A DNA stretch of 64,000 nucleotides, taken from the NCBI GenBank assembly GCA_035714085.1, contig DASTMP010000005.1, positions 12,750 through 76,749 on the forward strand, in the 5' to 3' direction. Shown here piece by piece: positions 33,423 to 42,403 of this stretch. This DNA is from JAJVID01 sp035714085. GTDB taxonomy: Bacteria; Acidobacteriota; Blastocatellia; RBC074. A model generated the notes under the pieces. The model did no database searches. It was not told the origin of the DNA and worked only from the letters and a program-made list of their open reading frames with translations. Positions within the stretch are counted from its first letter, which is position 1; each line of letters begins with the position of its first letter. The translations under genes were made by a program, and so were the position numbers.

Positions 33423-35195
33423 ATGAATCGAAGAATGATCCTGCCGTTGCTGTTCCTGTTAGCGATAACGGCCGCCGCGCAGACTCCGAACGCGACGCGA
33501 GCGTCGAATTACCCTCTACCTGTCGAAGGTGATTTCGTCATCCGCGATTTCAAATTCGACAGCGGCGAAACGCTGCCTGAATTGAAGCTCCATTACCGCA
33601 CGATAGGCGAGCCGAAGCGCGACGCCTCAGGCGCGGTGCGCAACGCCGTGCTCATAATGCACGGCACGGGAGGCTCCGGCGCCGGCTTTCTTTCGAACCA
33701 GTACGGTGGCGCGCTCTTCGGCCCTGGACAGTTACTCGACGCGACGAAGTATTTCATCATCCTGCCCGACGGCGTCGGCCACGGCAAATCGTCGAAGCCA
33801 AGCGACGGGTTGCGCGCGCGATTCCCACATTACGCCTATAACGATATGGTCACGGCGCAATACAAACTGTTGACCGAAGGACTCAAAGTAAACCATCTGC
33901 GTCTGGTGATGGGGACCTCGATGGGAGGGATGCAAACGTGGCTGTGGGGGGAGAAGTATCCAGACTTTATGGACGCGCTGGCGCCGCTGGCCAGCCTGCC
34001 GGTTCAGATTTCGGGCCGCAACCGGATGATGCGGCGAATGGTCATTGATTCCATCAAGAACGACCCCGAATGGAACAACGGTGATTACAAACAGCAACCA
34101 ACTCGCGGTCTGACCTCGGCGATCTACACGCTGCTGTTTATGACCAGCGCGCCGCTGCAGCAATACAAACAGGCTCCCACCCGCGACACCGCTGACAAAA
34201 TGTTCGACAACCTGGTTCATGCGCAACTCGCCCGAGCCGACGCCAACGACATGCTCTACGCCTTCGACGCTTCGCGCGATTACGACCCCGCGCCCGATCT
34301 GGAAAAGATCAGAGCGCCGCTCATCGCCATCAATTCAGCCGATGATCAGGTAAATCCGCCGGAGTTGGGGATCGTGGAGAAAGAGATCAAGCGAGTGAAG
34401 CGAGGTCGCTACGTGTTGATCCCGATCAGCGATAAGACGCGGGGGCACGGCACACATTCACTGCCCGAATTGTGGAAACAGTATCTGGCCGAGTTGCTGG
34501 ATGAATCGAATGGGAGCAAATCTTCAAGCGGACAACAACGAAAGACTAAAAAATCTGATACGCCGGTGTTGGATTACGAGGCTGAAATCGGCAAAGCGCC
34601 CAGTAGCGAAAGGAAGAAGAAAAGTAGCCTGTTCAATGGTCACGGGGCCATGGATGGAAGAAGCCGCATAAAAGAACTGCCACCGGGAGTCGAACCGTTG
34701 CCCACAATTAGCCATTGGTGGGTCGGGTTGCCAGCATTGCCGGTCGCCAAAAGCGACGCCATTGTTCTCGGCGAAATCGTTGCAGCGAACGCCTACTTGT
34801 CGGATGACCAGACGGGCATATATTCCGAGTTCTCAATAACAGTAGAGGAACTCCTTAAAGACTCCACAGGGTCGCTCAGCATTGGGAGCACAGTGCCGGC
34901 GAATCGTCTCGGCGGAGGTGTTCGATTCGCTTCAGGGAGGATTAACGAATACAGGATTTATCAACAAGGGATGCCACTAAAGGGAAGTCGATATATCCTT
35001 TTCGTAAGCCGCGAGAAGAGCGGCGTCTTCACAATCGTGACGGGTTACGGGCTCTCGAATGCTCGCATCACCCCATTAGACGGAGAAGATAGCGATGACC
35101 CGCGAGCCGCGCTCGCCTTCTCTCGCTATAAGGGCGCCGAGGAATCGCGATTTTTACAGGACTTGCGAACAGCGATACAAGACGGCGCTAAATGA
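33423..35195 (+). CDS. Alpha/beta hydrolase (MetX-like) fused to an unknown C-terminal domain
   Basis: A 590-residue exported protein (signal peptide LPLLFLLAITAAAQ). Residues about 30-355 are a MetX/homoserine-acetyltransferase-like alpha/beta hydrolase: HGTGGSGAGF, nucleophile Ser166 in MGTSMGGMQ, Asp307/Asp308 in NSADDQ and His342 or His345 in HGTHSL. After a linker (SNGSKSSSGQQRKTKKSDT) a second domain begins (VLDYEAEIGKAPSS, then SHWWVGLPALPVAKSDAIVL, SKYILF-like SRYILFVSREKSG). That second part looks like a stand-alone secreted protein whose signal peptide was lost in the fusion. Enzyme specificity cannot be told. Confidence 0.75.
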   Translation: MNRRMILPLLFLLAITAAAQTPNATRASNYPLPVEGDFVIRDFKFDSGETLPELKLHYRTIGEPKRDASGAVRNAVLIMHGTGGSGAGFLSNQYGGALFGPGQLLDATKYFIILPDGVGHGKSSKPSDGLRARFPHYAYNDMVTAQYKLLTEGLKVNHLRLVMGTSMGGMQTWLWGEKYPDFMDALAPLASLPVQISGRNRMMRRMVIDSIKNDPEWNNGDYKQQPTRGLTSAIYTLLFMTSAPLQQYKQAPTRDTADKMFDNLVHAQLARADANDMLYAFDASRDYDPAPDLEKIRAPLIAINSADDQVNPPELGIVEKEIKRVKRGRYVLIPISDKTRGHGTHSLPELWKQYLAELLDESNGSKSSSGQQRKTKKSDTPVLDYEAEIGKAPSSERKKKSSLFNGHGAMDGRSRIKELPPGVEPLPTISHWWVGLPALPVAKSDAIVLGEIVAANAYLSDDQTGIYSEFSITVEELLKDSTGSLSIGSTVPANRLGGGVRFASGRINEYRIYQQGMPLKGSRYILFVSREKSGVFTIVTGYGLSNARITPLDGEDSDDPRAALAFSRYKGAEESRFLQDLRTAIQDGAK

Positions 35196-35216
35196 AACAA
35201 CTCGATCTTTCCGCCT

Positions 35217-36206
35217 TCACCCATTTCGCAATACGACTTTCCCGACTGTTTTTCTCGTCGCCAGCGCATTCAACGCCGCGACCGCGTCAGCCAGCGCGAA
35301 TGATTGCGACACGGCAGGCTTAATTTGCCCAGCCTCGTACATCCTGAACAAGGCCTCCTGCGCTTCGCGCATGTATTCCGGGTAATGTTCCAGATATCCT
35401 CCCCAGTAAACGCCGACGACCGACATATTTTTGAGCAGGATGCGATTGGCCGCGATTGACGGGATCGTTCCGCCCGCGAACCCGATAACTAGCAATCGGC
35501 CTTCCGGCGCGACGCATTTGGTCGAAAGCTCGAAGATCTCTCCGCCCACCGGGTCATAAATCACATCGGCGCCGCTGCCGCCTGTAATTTGTTTGACCTG
35601 ATTGACCCAGTTGACATCGCCATAATTCAAAGCATGTTCAGCGCCCTGCGATAAACAGAAGCGCATCTTCTCTTCAGTGCTCGCGGTTGCGATCACGCGC
35701 GCGCCGAGAGCCTTGCCGATCTGAATGGCGGACGATCCGACGCCGCCCGCGCCGGCGTGAACCAGCAGCCATTTGCCGGGCCATTCTTCTGATTTGATCG
35801 TCGCGCGGCGCGTGAGCGCGAAGTGCGAAGTCTGATAGATCACGATCATCGCCGCGGCCTCTTCGAAGCTCATTGCGCCGGGAATGCGAAAGGCTTTTTC
35901 GGCGGGAGCGGTCGAATATTCGCAATAAGTCCCGCCGGTAGCCATCGCCTGAACGCGGTCGCCGATTTTGAGACCGGTCACTCCTTCGCCGACCGCGGCG
36001 ACGACGCCTGCGACCTCGGAGCCTGGCGTAAACGGGCGCGGCGGTTTGGATTGATATTTCCCCTGGATCATCAGGATGTCGAAGAAATTGAGCGCGGCGG
36101 CTCTGTTCTCGATCCGTATTTCGCCAGGTTGGGGTTCGGGAGCGGGAATGTCAGTGAATTCCATCTGATCGGGCTCGCCCCAGTCGTTGACTCGCCAAGC
36201 TTTCAT
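35217..36206 (-). CDS. Zinc-type alcohol dehydrogenase / quinone oxidoreductase
   Basis: A 329-residue medium-chain dehydrogenase. The N-terminus MKAWRVNDWGEPDQMEF and the NADP-binding AGAGGVGSSAIQIGKALGAR are typical of quinone-oxidoreductase-type MDR proteins; it has no structural-zinc cysteine cluster. ATG at 36206 with GAAAGG upstream; a longer frame to 36380 covers the REP-like hairpin and is not used. Monocistronic, minus strand, antisense-oriented to its neighbours. Confidence 0.85.
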   Translation of the reverse strand: MKAWRVNDWGEPDQMEFTDIPAPEPQPGEIRIENRAAALNFFDILMIQGKYQSKPPRPFTPGSEVAGVVAAVGEGVTGLKIGDRVQAMATGGTYCEYSTAPAEKAFRIPGAMSFEEAAAMIVIYQTSHFALTRRATIKSEEWPGKWLLVHAGAGGVGSSAIQIGKALGARVIATASTEEKMRFCLSQGAEHALNYGDVNWVNQVKQITGGSGADVIYDPVGGEIFELSTKCVAPEGRLLVIGFAGGTIPSIAANRILLKNMSVVGVYWGGYLEHYPEYMREAQEALFRMYEAGQIKPAVSQSFALADAVAALNALATRKTVGKVVLRNG

Positions 36207-36244
36207 GTGATTTCGGCCTTTCATTTGTTGGAACACGCGAGATT

Positions 36245-36319
36245 GGCACAGTACCGCGCGCGTAAGCAAGCGGCTGATTGTTACGCATAGCCGCTCGCTT
36301 ACGCGCGCGGTACTGTACC
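36245..36319. repeat. REP-like palindrome (GTACCGCGCGCGTAAGCAAGCGG)
   Basis: Arms 36245-36274 and 36290-36319 match at 28 of 30 positions around a 15-base loop. The core GTACCGCGCGCGTAAGC recurs, whole or in part, near 7250, 11270, 44230-44303 and in a variant at 44122. Confidence 0.85.
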
Positions 36320-36437
36320 AGCGCCCCAATAATGTTACAATTCGACCGATCTCTTGCATCGGGCTTTGCTGAAAATTCACAAAGTTGATCGCAACCCGCT
36401 TGTCTGATCCCGAAAATTCTGTAACAGCGGAGGAGTC

Positions 36438-38597
36438 ATGAAACTCAAATTAGGGATTTTGCTGTCAGCCGTCGCGCTGACGGCGCTTGTTGTGTTGAAT
36501 GGGAAGAAGATGTCTGCTCAAGAACAACCGCCAAAACCGCCAGTCGCCAAGAAAGTTCCGAAGACCACGCAAATCCATGGTTACACTGTCACGGACAATT
36601 ACGCGTGGATGGCCGACAAGACGAAGACTGACAAAGACGTCCTGGCGTATCTCAAGGCCGAGACCGATTACGCCGAGGCGATGATGAAACCGACCACTGG
36701 TTTCCAGGAGACGCTCTACAAAGAAATGCTCGCGCGCATCAAGGAGACAGACGAGAACGTGCCTTACCGCAAGGGCGATTATTTCTATTACTCGCGCACC
36801 GAGCAGGGGAAACAGTACCCGATCTTCTGTCGCAAGAAGGGCGACCTTAAGGCGATGGAAGATGTCACCCTCGACATGAATAAGATGGCCGAGGGACATC
36901 CCTTCTTCAGCGTCGGGGCCTACAATGTCAGCGAGGACGGCAATCTGCTCGCCTTCTCCACCGATACCACCGGCTTTCGTCAATACAACCTGTTCGTCAA
37001 AGACCTGCGCACGGGCCAGGTCGGCGAAAAGATCGCCGACCGCGTGACCTCGGTCGCCTGGGCCAACGACAACAAGACGCTTTTCTACGGGCAGGAGGAC
37101 GATGTCACGAAGCGTTCGGACAAAATCTTCCGCCACACGTTGGGCAGCGGCAAACATGACCTGCTGTTTGAAGAAAAAGACGAACTTTACAACACCGGCG
37201 TGGGGAAGACGCGCAGCAAAGGGTACATCGTAGTCGTGTCATCCAGCTCAACGACGAGTGAGACGCGATACCTTTCGGCCGACAGGCCGAACGAGGAATT
37301 GAAACTTTTCTTGCCGCGCAAGGAGAACCATGAGTATTACATCGATCACCTGGGCGAGAATTTCTACATTCGCACGAACGATCAGGGGAAGAACTTCCGG
37401 CTTGTGACCGCGCCGGTCAGCGATCCTTCGCCGAAGAGCTGGAAAGAAATTATCCCGCATCGCAAGGATGTGATGCTCGAAGACGTTGACTGCTACGCCG
37501 GGCATTACATAGCCGTCGAACGCGAAAACGGCCTGCCGAAATTCCACATCACCGATCTTAAGAGCGGCAAGTCGCACGAGATCCCATTCCAGGATCCGGT
37601 CTACGTCGCTTATCCTGGGCAGAACGCGGAGTTCAACACCACAGTTTTCCGCTTCAACTACGAATCGTTCATCACGCCCAACTCGGTCTACGATTACGAT
37701 GTTGTGACGGGCAAGCGCGAGTTGCGCAAACAACAGCCGGTGCTCGGCGGATACGATCCGACGCTCTACAAATCCGAGCGCGTTTACGCCACCGCTTCGG
37801 ACGGCGTCAAAGTGCCGATCTCGATCGTCTACAAGAAGGATTTGAATCGTGACGGGCAGCGACCCCAAAACAGCCCCCCAAATAGGCCTATGCTGCTCGA
37901 AGGCTACGGCTCTTACGGCATCTCGAACGACGTCGACTTCTCGTCGAACCGGCTGAGCCTGCTGGATCGCGGCGTGATCTTCGGCATCGCGCACATCCGC
38001 GGCGGCGGCGAACTGGGCAAGGAGTGGCACGACACAGGCAAGATGATGGCCAAGAGGAACACCTTCACCGATTTCATTACCGCCGCCGAGTATCTGGTCA
38101 ACGAGAAATACACGTCAAAAGACCGGCTGATCATCACGGGCGGCAGCGCGGGCGGGTTGTTGATGGGCGCGGTGACCAATATGCGCCCCGACCTGTTCAA
38201 AGCCGTGGTGTCGTATGTTCCGTTCGTCGACGTGATGAACACCATGCTCGACGCTTCGCTGCCGCTGACCGTGGGCGAATACCTCGAATGGGGGAACCCG
38301 AACGAGAAGCCGGCTTACGATTACATGCGCAGTTATTCGCCATACGACAACATCGAGAAAAAGGCCTATCCGACGATCCTCGTCAGAACCTCGCTCAACG
38401 ACTCCCAGGTGATGTACTGGGAACCGGCGAAATATGTCGCCAAGCTGCGCGAGATGAAGACTGACAACAACCTGCTCATGTTCAAGGTCAAATTGGAGCC
38501 GGGCGGTCACGGCGGGGCTTCAGGTCGCTACGACCGCTTGCATGACACGGCGTTCGATTACGCCTTCATCCTCGGACAATTCGGCGTCACAAAGTGA
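36438..38597 (+). CDS. S9 family prolyl oligopeptidase, exported
   Basis: A 719-residue serine peptidase. Signal peptide (ILLSAVALTALVVLNG). N-terminal seven-blade propeller, then the alpha/beta-hydrolase domain with GGSAGGLLM (Ser570) and the C-terminal GGHGG histidine. The IAHIRGGGELGKEWHDTGK and LVRTSLNDSQVMYWEPAKY segments are typical of oligopeptidase B/prolyl oligopeptidase. GGAGGAG just before the ATG. Acts on peptides in the periplasm or outside. Ends before a heptamer hairpin. Confidence 0.9.
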   Translation: MKLKLGILLSAVALTALVVLNGKKMSAQEQPPKPPVAKKVPKTTQIHGYTVTDNYAWMADKTKTDKDVLAYLKAETDYAEAMMKPTTGFQETLYKEMLARIKETDENVPYRKGDYFYYSRTEQGKQYPIFCRKKGDLKAMEDVTLDMNKMAEGHPFFSVGAYNVSEDGNLLAFSTDTTGFRQYNLFVKDLRTGQVGEKIADRVTSVAWANDNKTLFYGQEDDVTKRSDKIFRHTLGSGKHDLLFEEKDELYNTGVGKTRSKGYIVVVSSSSTTSETRYLSADRPNEELKLFLPRKENHEYYIDHLGENFYIRTNDQGKNFRLVTAPVSDPSPKSWKEIIPHRKDVMLEDVDCYAGHYIAVERENGLPKFHITDLKSGKSHEIPFQDPVYVAYPGQNAEFNTTVFRFNYESFITPNSVYDYDVVTGKRELRKQQPVLGGYDPTLYKSERVYATASDGVKVPISIVYKKDLNRDGQRPQNSPPNRPMLLEGYGSYGISNDVDFSSNRLSLLDRGVIFGIAHIRGGGELGKEWHDTGKMMAKRNTFTDFITAAEYLVNEKYTSKDRLIITGGSAGGLLMGAVTNMRPDLFKAVVSYVPFVDVMNTMLDASLPLTVGEYLEWGNPNEKPAYDYMRSYSPYDNIEKKAYPTILVRTSLNDSQVMYWEPAKYVAKLREMKTDNNLLMFKVKLEPGGHGGASGRYDRLHDTAFDYAFILGQFGVTK

Positions 38598-38598
38598 A

Positions 38599-38686
38599 TA
38601 GTAGGGAGTAGGGAGTAGGGAGTGGGGAGTGGGAAGTTAGGAACAGCATCTTTTCCCCATTCCCCATTCCCCATTCCCCATTCCCT
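38599..38686. repeat. Inverted AGGGAGT / CCCCATT heptamer repeat
   Basis: AGGGAGT and GGGGAGT copies (38599-38634) face CCCCATT copies (38654-38686) around a short spacer, an imperfect hairpin after the S9 peptidase gene. No gene in the 247-base gap. Confidence 0.7.
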
Positions 38687-38844
38687 TTTTCCCTATTTTC
38701 CTTCCGCTTCTCCGCCAAAGGACGCGTATAATCTTCCTGCGCTGGAATCTTCCGACAATCCTATCGTACCGTTAAGAACGGTCCATTGAATCAACCACAG
38801 GCTGCGGTTTCGACAATCCGAAACTTTGAATTGCCCTTTAATCT

Positions 38845-41772
38845 ATGCAGAAGATTCTGTTCAAATATTGCCTCCTACTACTGGCGCTCGGTCAGGCCGG
38901 CGTGGCGATAAATGCCCAGCAGGTCTGCCGCCCGCCCGCGCCCCAGGTTTCGCGCGAGCCTAACATTTTCACCGAAGAGCAGGAGGTCGATCTGGGCGAC
39001 GCCATCGCCGAGCAGATTCAGCGAAATTTTCGCGTGTTTGACGACGACGAGGTCGCAGGCTATCTGAGGCGCATTGGCGAACGCGTCGTCAAACATCTGC
39101 CGCCGACCAAACTGCGATTCCAGTTTTTTCTGGTCGACCTGTCCGAAGCCAACGCGTTCGTTCTGCCCGGCGGGCGCATCTATGTCTCGCGCAAGCTGGT
39201 CGCTTTCACGCAGAGCGAAGATGAGCTGGCCGCCGTAATCGCGCACGAGATAGGCCACCTGGTGGCGCGCCAGCAGTCTCTGACGATGACGCGCCGGTTG
39301 AAGGAAGCGCTGGGCGTGACGCAGGTGACGGATCGTCGCGACATCTTCGAGAAGTACAATCTCCTGGTCGAAAACGCCGCGCGCAAACCCGAGGTCTTTC
39401 GCCGCGGCGACAATCACGAAGGCAAAGATCAGATCGAAGCCGACCAGATCGGACTCTTCGCGCTAGCCGCCGCCGGCTACGACCCGCAAGCCCATGCGCG
39501 GCTCTTCGACCGTCTCGCCGAGACGAAAGGCAAAACGGGCAACTTCTTCTCCGACCTGTTCGGCGTGACCAGCCCGGAGTCAAAACGCCTGCGCGAGATG
39601 ATCAAGGGCGTCGAGGCGCTTCCGCCCGGTTGCGTCGAATCTCGCGCCAACGCGCAGGCCGACGAATATTCGCGCTGGCAATCGGCCGTCGTCAGCTACA
39701 CGGGGCTGGGCCGCAAGGAATCCTTGCATGCGGTCGTCTCGAGGACGGCGCTACAACCCCCGCTGCGTGGCGATATCACTCATCTGCGTTTCAGCCCCGA
39801 CGGCAAATATGTCCTGGCCCAGGACGACGCGGGCATCAACGTGCTGACGCGCGAGCCGTTCAAACCGGTCTTCCGCATTGACGCGCCGGAAGCCGACGAA
39901 GCCCAGTTCACGCCGGATTCGCAGAACATCGTGTTCAACACATCCGACCTGCGCGTCGAAATCTGGAGCGTCGCCGAGGAGAAGCTGAGCGAGGCGCACG
40001 AAATCGTCCTCCACAAAACCTGTTTACAGAGCCTGCTTTCGCCGGACGGCAAGACCCTTGCGTGCATGGACGAAGATTTCGCGCTCAACCTCTTCGACGT
40101 TCGATCTAAGGCCCAGGTTTTTCAGCGCAAGGACTTTTATACGCCCGATCCGTTCTTCCTCTTGATCCAAAGCCTGGTCAGGATTCTCAACCCGGACGAG
40201 ATCAGTGACGCGCGTCTGAGGCTGATCAACATGGGATTTTCGCCCGACGGGAAATATTTCGCCGCAGGGCAGCGCGGCATCGCCATCACCGCCGTCGGCG
40301 TCTCCAAAGATAACGCCGCGCTCGTCTTCGACCTTCAGGCGCATTCGCCGCTGTCGCTCAAGGGCAATGTCAAGAAGTTGATCGCGGCCGGGTTCACTTT
40401 CACCGCGCCTGACAGGATGATCGCTTACAACGCCGAGAAGCCGGACAAATCGGCGCTGCTCGGCCTGCCCGGCGGTGAGATCATCGAGGAGTTCCCGATG
40501 TTTCCCGGCAGGCTCGCGGCGGCGACGAAAGGCAATTACCTGCTCGTGCGCCCGTTCCAGAAATCGGCCGTCGGAGTCATTGATGTGGCCAAGCGAATGG
40601 CGATCAAAGGCAGCAAGTCGCCGGCGATCGACATTTACGACCAGGTCTTCGTCGCCGAGCGTTTGACGGGCGAGCTAGGGCTTTACACCACCGACAAGAA
40701 CCAAATGCTCGCCACTGTGACCTTACCGCAAAATCCACTCGGGCGATTGCGCGCGATGGCTTTTTCGCCCGATTTCAAATGGCTGGCCGTCTCCGAACGC
40801 TCGCGCGGCGCGGTCTGGAATTTGACGAAGGGCGAACGCGCCGTTCATCTGCGAGGGTTCCGCGGCGGATTCTTCAGTGACGAGGGAATGTTCTACGCCG
40901 ATTATCCGAAGGATGGAGAAGTCGACCGCCAGATCGCGGCCCTGGATACGAAGCGGCTTGTCATAGCCAGTGGCAAGGAAATCAAAGAGGACCGCGCAGC
41001 GCAGTACGGCCCGTTCCTGTTGATCACCAGGCCGGCCAAAAAGGGCGGCAGTTACGTAGAAGATCTAATTCTGGAGATGCGCGACGTCCGTAGTTTCGAT
41101 GCGCTCTGGTCCAGGCCATTCGGCAAAGAATCGCCGGATTATTGGGTGGCGCCGCGCGAAGGCACAATGGTTCTCTCCTGGCCGGTGGCGTCGAAATACG
41201 CGCGGGACGAAATCAAATCCGACACCGAGCTGACAAAGCGACTGGCGGAGTTGAAGGAACAGGAAGGCGATTATTTCCTGCAGGTGCTCGACGCAAAGAC
41301 CGGCGCCACGAAAGGGAGGTTGCTGGTCGAAACCGGCAAAGGCTCGTTCCGCATCACCAACGTCTTCGCCGCTGGCGACTATGTGATGATCGCCGATACG
41401 CAGAACCGCGTGCTCGTTTACTCGCTCTCGACCGGAGAACAAAAGGGACGTGTCTTTGGCAGCCACGCCGTCGTCGGCGGAATGGGCGGAAAGTCCAGCG
41501 GCCAATCTGATGGCCAACAGGATGGGCGCCAGACTGGCCAGGAGACTAGCCAACAGACTGGCCAACAGACTGGCCAACAGACTGGTTTGATGTGCGTGGA
41601 GAACGAACGCGGCAAACTGGTGGTCTACGATCTGGCCTCGTTGGAGAAGCGAGACGAGTTCGCCTTTGCGCATCCGGTCTCGGGCGCCTCTTTCAGCCAG
41701 GACGGCAAGAGATTGTTCGTGTTGACGGCCAATCAGGCGGTTTATGTTTTAAATGTGGCTGGAACGAAGTGA
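38845..41772 (+). CDS. M48 metallopeptidase fused to a beta-propeller
   Basis: A 975-residue exported protein (signal near CLLLLALGQAGVAINAQQ). The N-terminal third is an M48 zinc peptidase: HEIGH at 134-138 and the third ligand region IEADQ (Glu198). The rest is a WD40-like propeller with repeats of SPDGK (HLRFSPDGKYVLAQD, MGFSPDGKYFAAGQ, AFSPDFKWLAVSE). Near the C-terminus, a 12-base tandem repeat encodes (TGQQ)n: TGQQTGQQTGQQTG. Peptidase-propeller chimeras of this type could degrade or monitor envelope proteins. The start codon has a weak ribosome site. Confidence 0.8.
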   Translation: MQKILFKYCLLLLALGQAGVAINAQQVCRPPAPQVSREPNIFTEEQEVDLGDAIAEQIQRNFRVFDDDEVAGYLRRIGERVVKHLPPTKLRFQFFLVDLSEANAFVLPGGRIYVSRKLVAFTQSEDELAAVIAHEIGHLVARQQSLTMTRRLKEALGVTQVTDRRDIFEKYNLLVENAARKPEVFRRGDNHEGKDQIEADQIGLFALAAAGYDPQAHARLFDRLAETKGKTGNFFSDLFGVTSPESKRLREMIKGVEALPPGCVESRANAQADEYSRWQSAVVSYTGLGRKESLHAVVSRTALQPPLRGDITHLRFSPDGKYVLAQDDAGINVLTREPFKPVFRIDAPEADEAQFTPDSQNIVFNTSDLRVEIWSVAEEKLSEAHEIVLHKTCLQSLLSPDGKTLACMDEDFALNLFDVRSKAQVFQRKDFYTPDPFFLLIQSLVRILNPDEISDARLRLINMGFSPDGKYFAAGQRGIAITAVGVSKDNAALVFDLQAHSPLSLKGNVKKLIAAGFTFTAPDRMIAYNAEKPDKSALLGLPGGEIIEEFPMFPGRLAAATKGNYLLVRPFQKSAVGVIDVAKRMAIKGSKSPAIDIYDQVFVAERLTGELGLYTTDKNQMLATVTLPQNPLGRLRAMAFSPDFKWLAVSERSRGAVWNLTKGERAVHLRGFRGGFFSDEGMFYADYPKDGEVDRQIAALDTKRLVIASGKEIKEDRAAQYGPFLLITRPAKKGGSYVEDLILEMRDVRSFDALWSRPFGKESPDYWVAPREGTMVLSWPVASKYARDEIKSDTELTKRLAELKEQEGDYFLQVLDAKTGATKGRLLVETGKGSFRITNVFAAGDYVMIADTQNRVLVYSLSTGEQKGRVFGSHAVVGGMGGKSSGQSDGQQDGRQTGQETSQQTGQQTGQQTGLMCVENERGKLVVYDLASLEKRDEFAFAHPVSGASFSQDGKRLFVLTANQAVYVLNVAGTK
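41510..41583 (+). repeat. 12-base tandem repeat in the M48 gene
   Basis: Several copies of ACTGGCCAACAG encode the Gln/Gly/Thr run near the C-terminus of the M48 protein. Confidence 0.8.
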
Positions 41773-41936
41773 ATGGGGAATGGGGAGTGGGGAGTAGGGG
41801 ATAAGGAATGTGGAATGCAGATTTGTAGAGTTGCATGGCGATTCTTGATCCTTGCGCTGACTATAGTTTGCGCAGAAGCTGTAAACATTTCGCGTCCACC
41901 ACTCCCCACTCCCCACTCTCCATTCCCTACTCCCCG
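41773..41936. repeat. Heptamer repeat pair flanking a signal peptide region
   Basis: GGGGAAT/GGGGAGT copies at 41773-41800 and the complementary CCCCACT/CTCCATT copies at 41897-41936 flank the coding segment for the signal peptide of the next gene. The right arm is translated as PPLPTPHSPFPTPR. Confidence 0.8.
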
Positions 41937-42396
41937 CCCGCACAAGGTTCACATCAGCGTCACGAATCTCGAATTCGAACAGCCCAAACAGATGGTGGAT
42001 ATCGTCATCCGCGTCTTCACTGATGATCTGGCGAACGCGCTCGGCCGGCGCGCAAAACAGGCCGTGAAGATTGAACCGGCGACCGCGGACAAAGACAGAG
42101 AGTTCATCGAATCAGTGATGGCTTACCTGCGGAGCAGCTTTGAGCTGAAGAACAAGGCTGGCCGTTCGGTCATACTCTCCTGGGAGGGGATTGAAGGACC
42201 GCCTGATGGCCAGGCGGACATGATCTGGATTTTCGTCAAAGGCCGGATGCCCGGCGGTTTTGAAAGCGCGCAAATGCGCAACAAAATCTTCTGCGAGCTG
42301 TTTGACGATCAGGTCAATATCGTCAACGCCAAACATCAAGGCAAACAGATCGGGTTGATGTTCGAGTCGAAGGATGATTTCAAAATCCTTCGTTGA
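41815..42396 (+). CDS. Small secreted protein of unknown function
   Basis: A 193-residue protein. I take the ATG at 41815, preceded by AAGGA, because the frame before it (to 41773) is heptamer repeat. The hydrophobic FLILALTIVCAEA is a signal peptide; the following PPLPTPHSPFPTPRPHK is translated heptamer DNA, and the real domain begins near KVHISVTNLEFEQPKQMVDIV. No recognised family; length and a mixed alpha/beta pattern only. The stop overlaps a possible start of the GntR gene at 42374, so the two may be coupled. Confidence 0.55.
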   Translation: MQICRVAWRFLILALTIVCAEAVNISRPPLPTPHSPFPTPRPHKVHISVTNLEFEQPKQMVDIVIRVFTDDLANALGRRAKQAVKIEPATADKDREFIESVMAYLRSSFELKNKAGRSVILSWEGIEGPPDGQADMIWIFVKGRMPGGFESAQMRNKIFCELFDDQVNIVNAKHQGKQIGLMFESKDDFKILR

Positions 42397-42403
42397 TCAG
42401 ATT

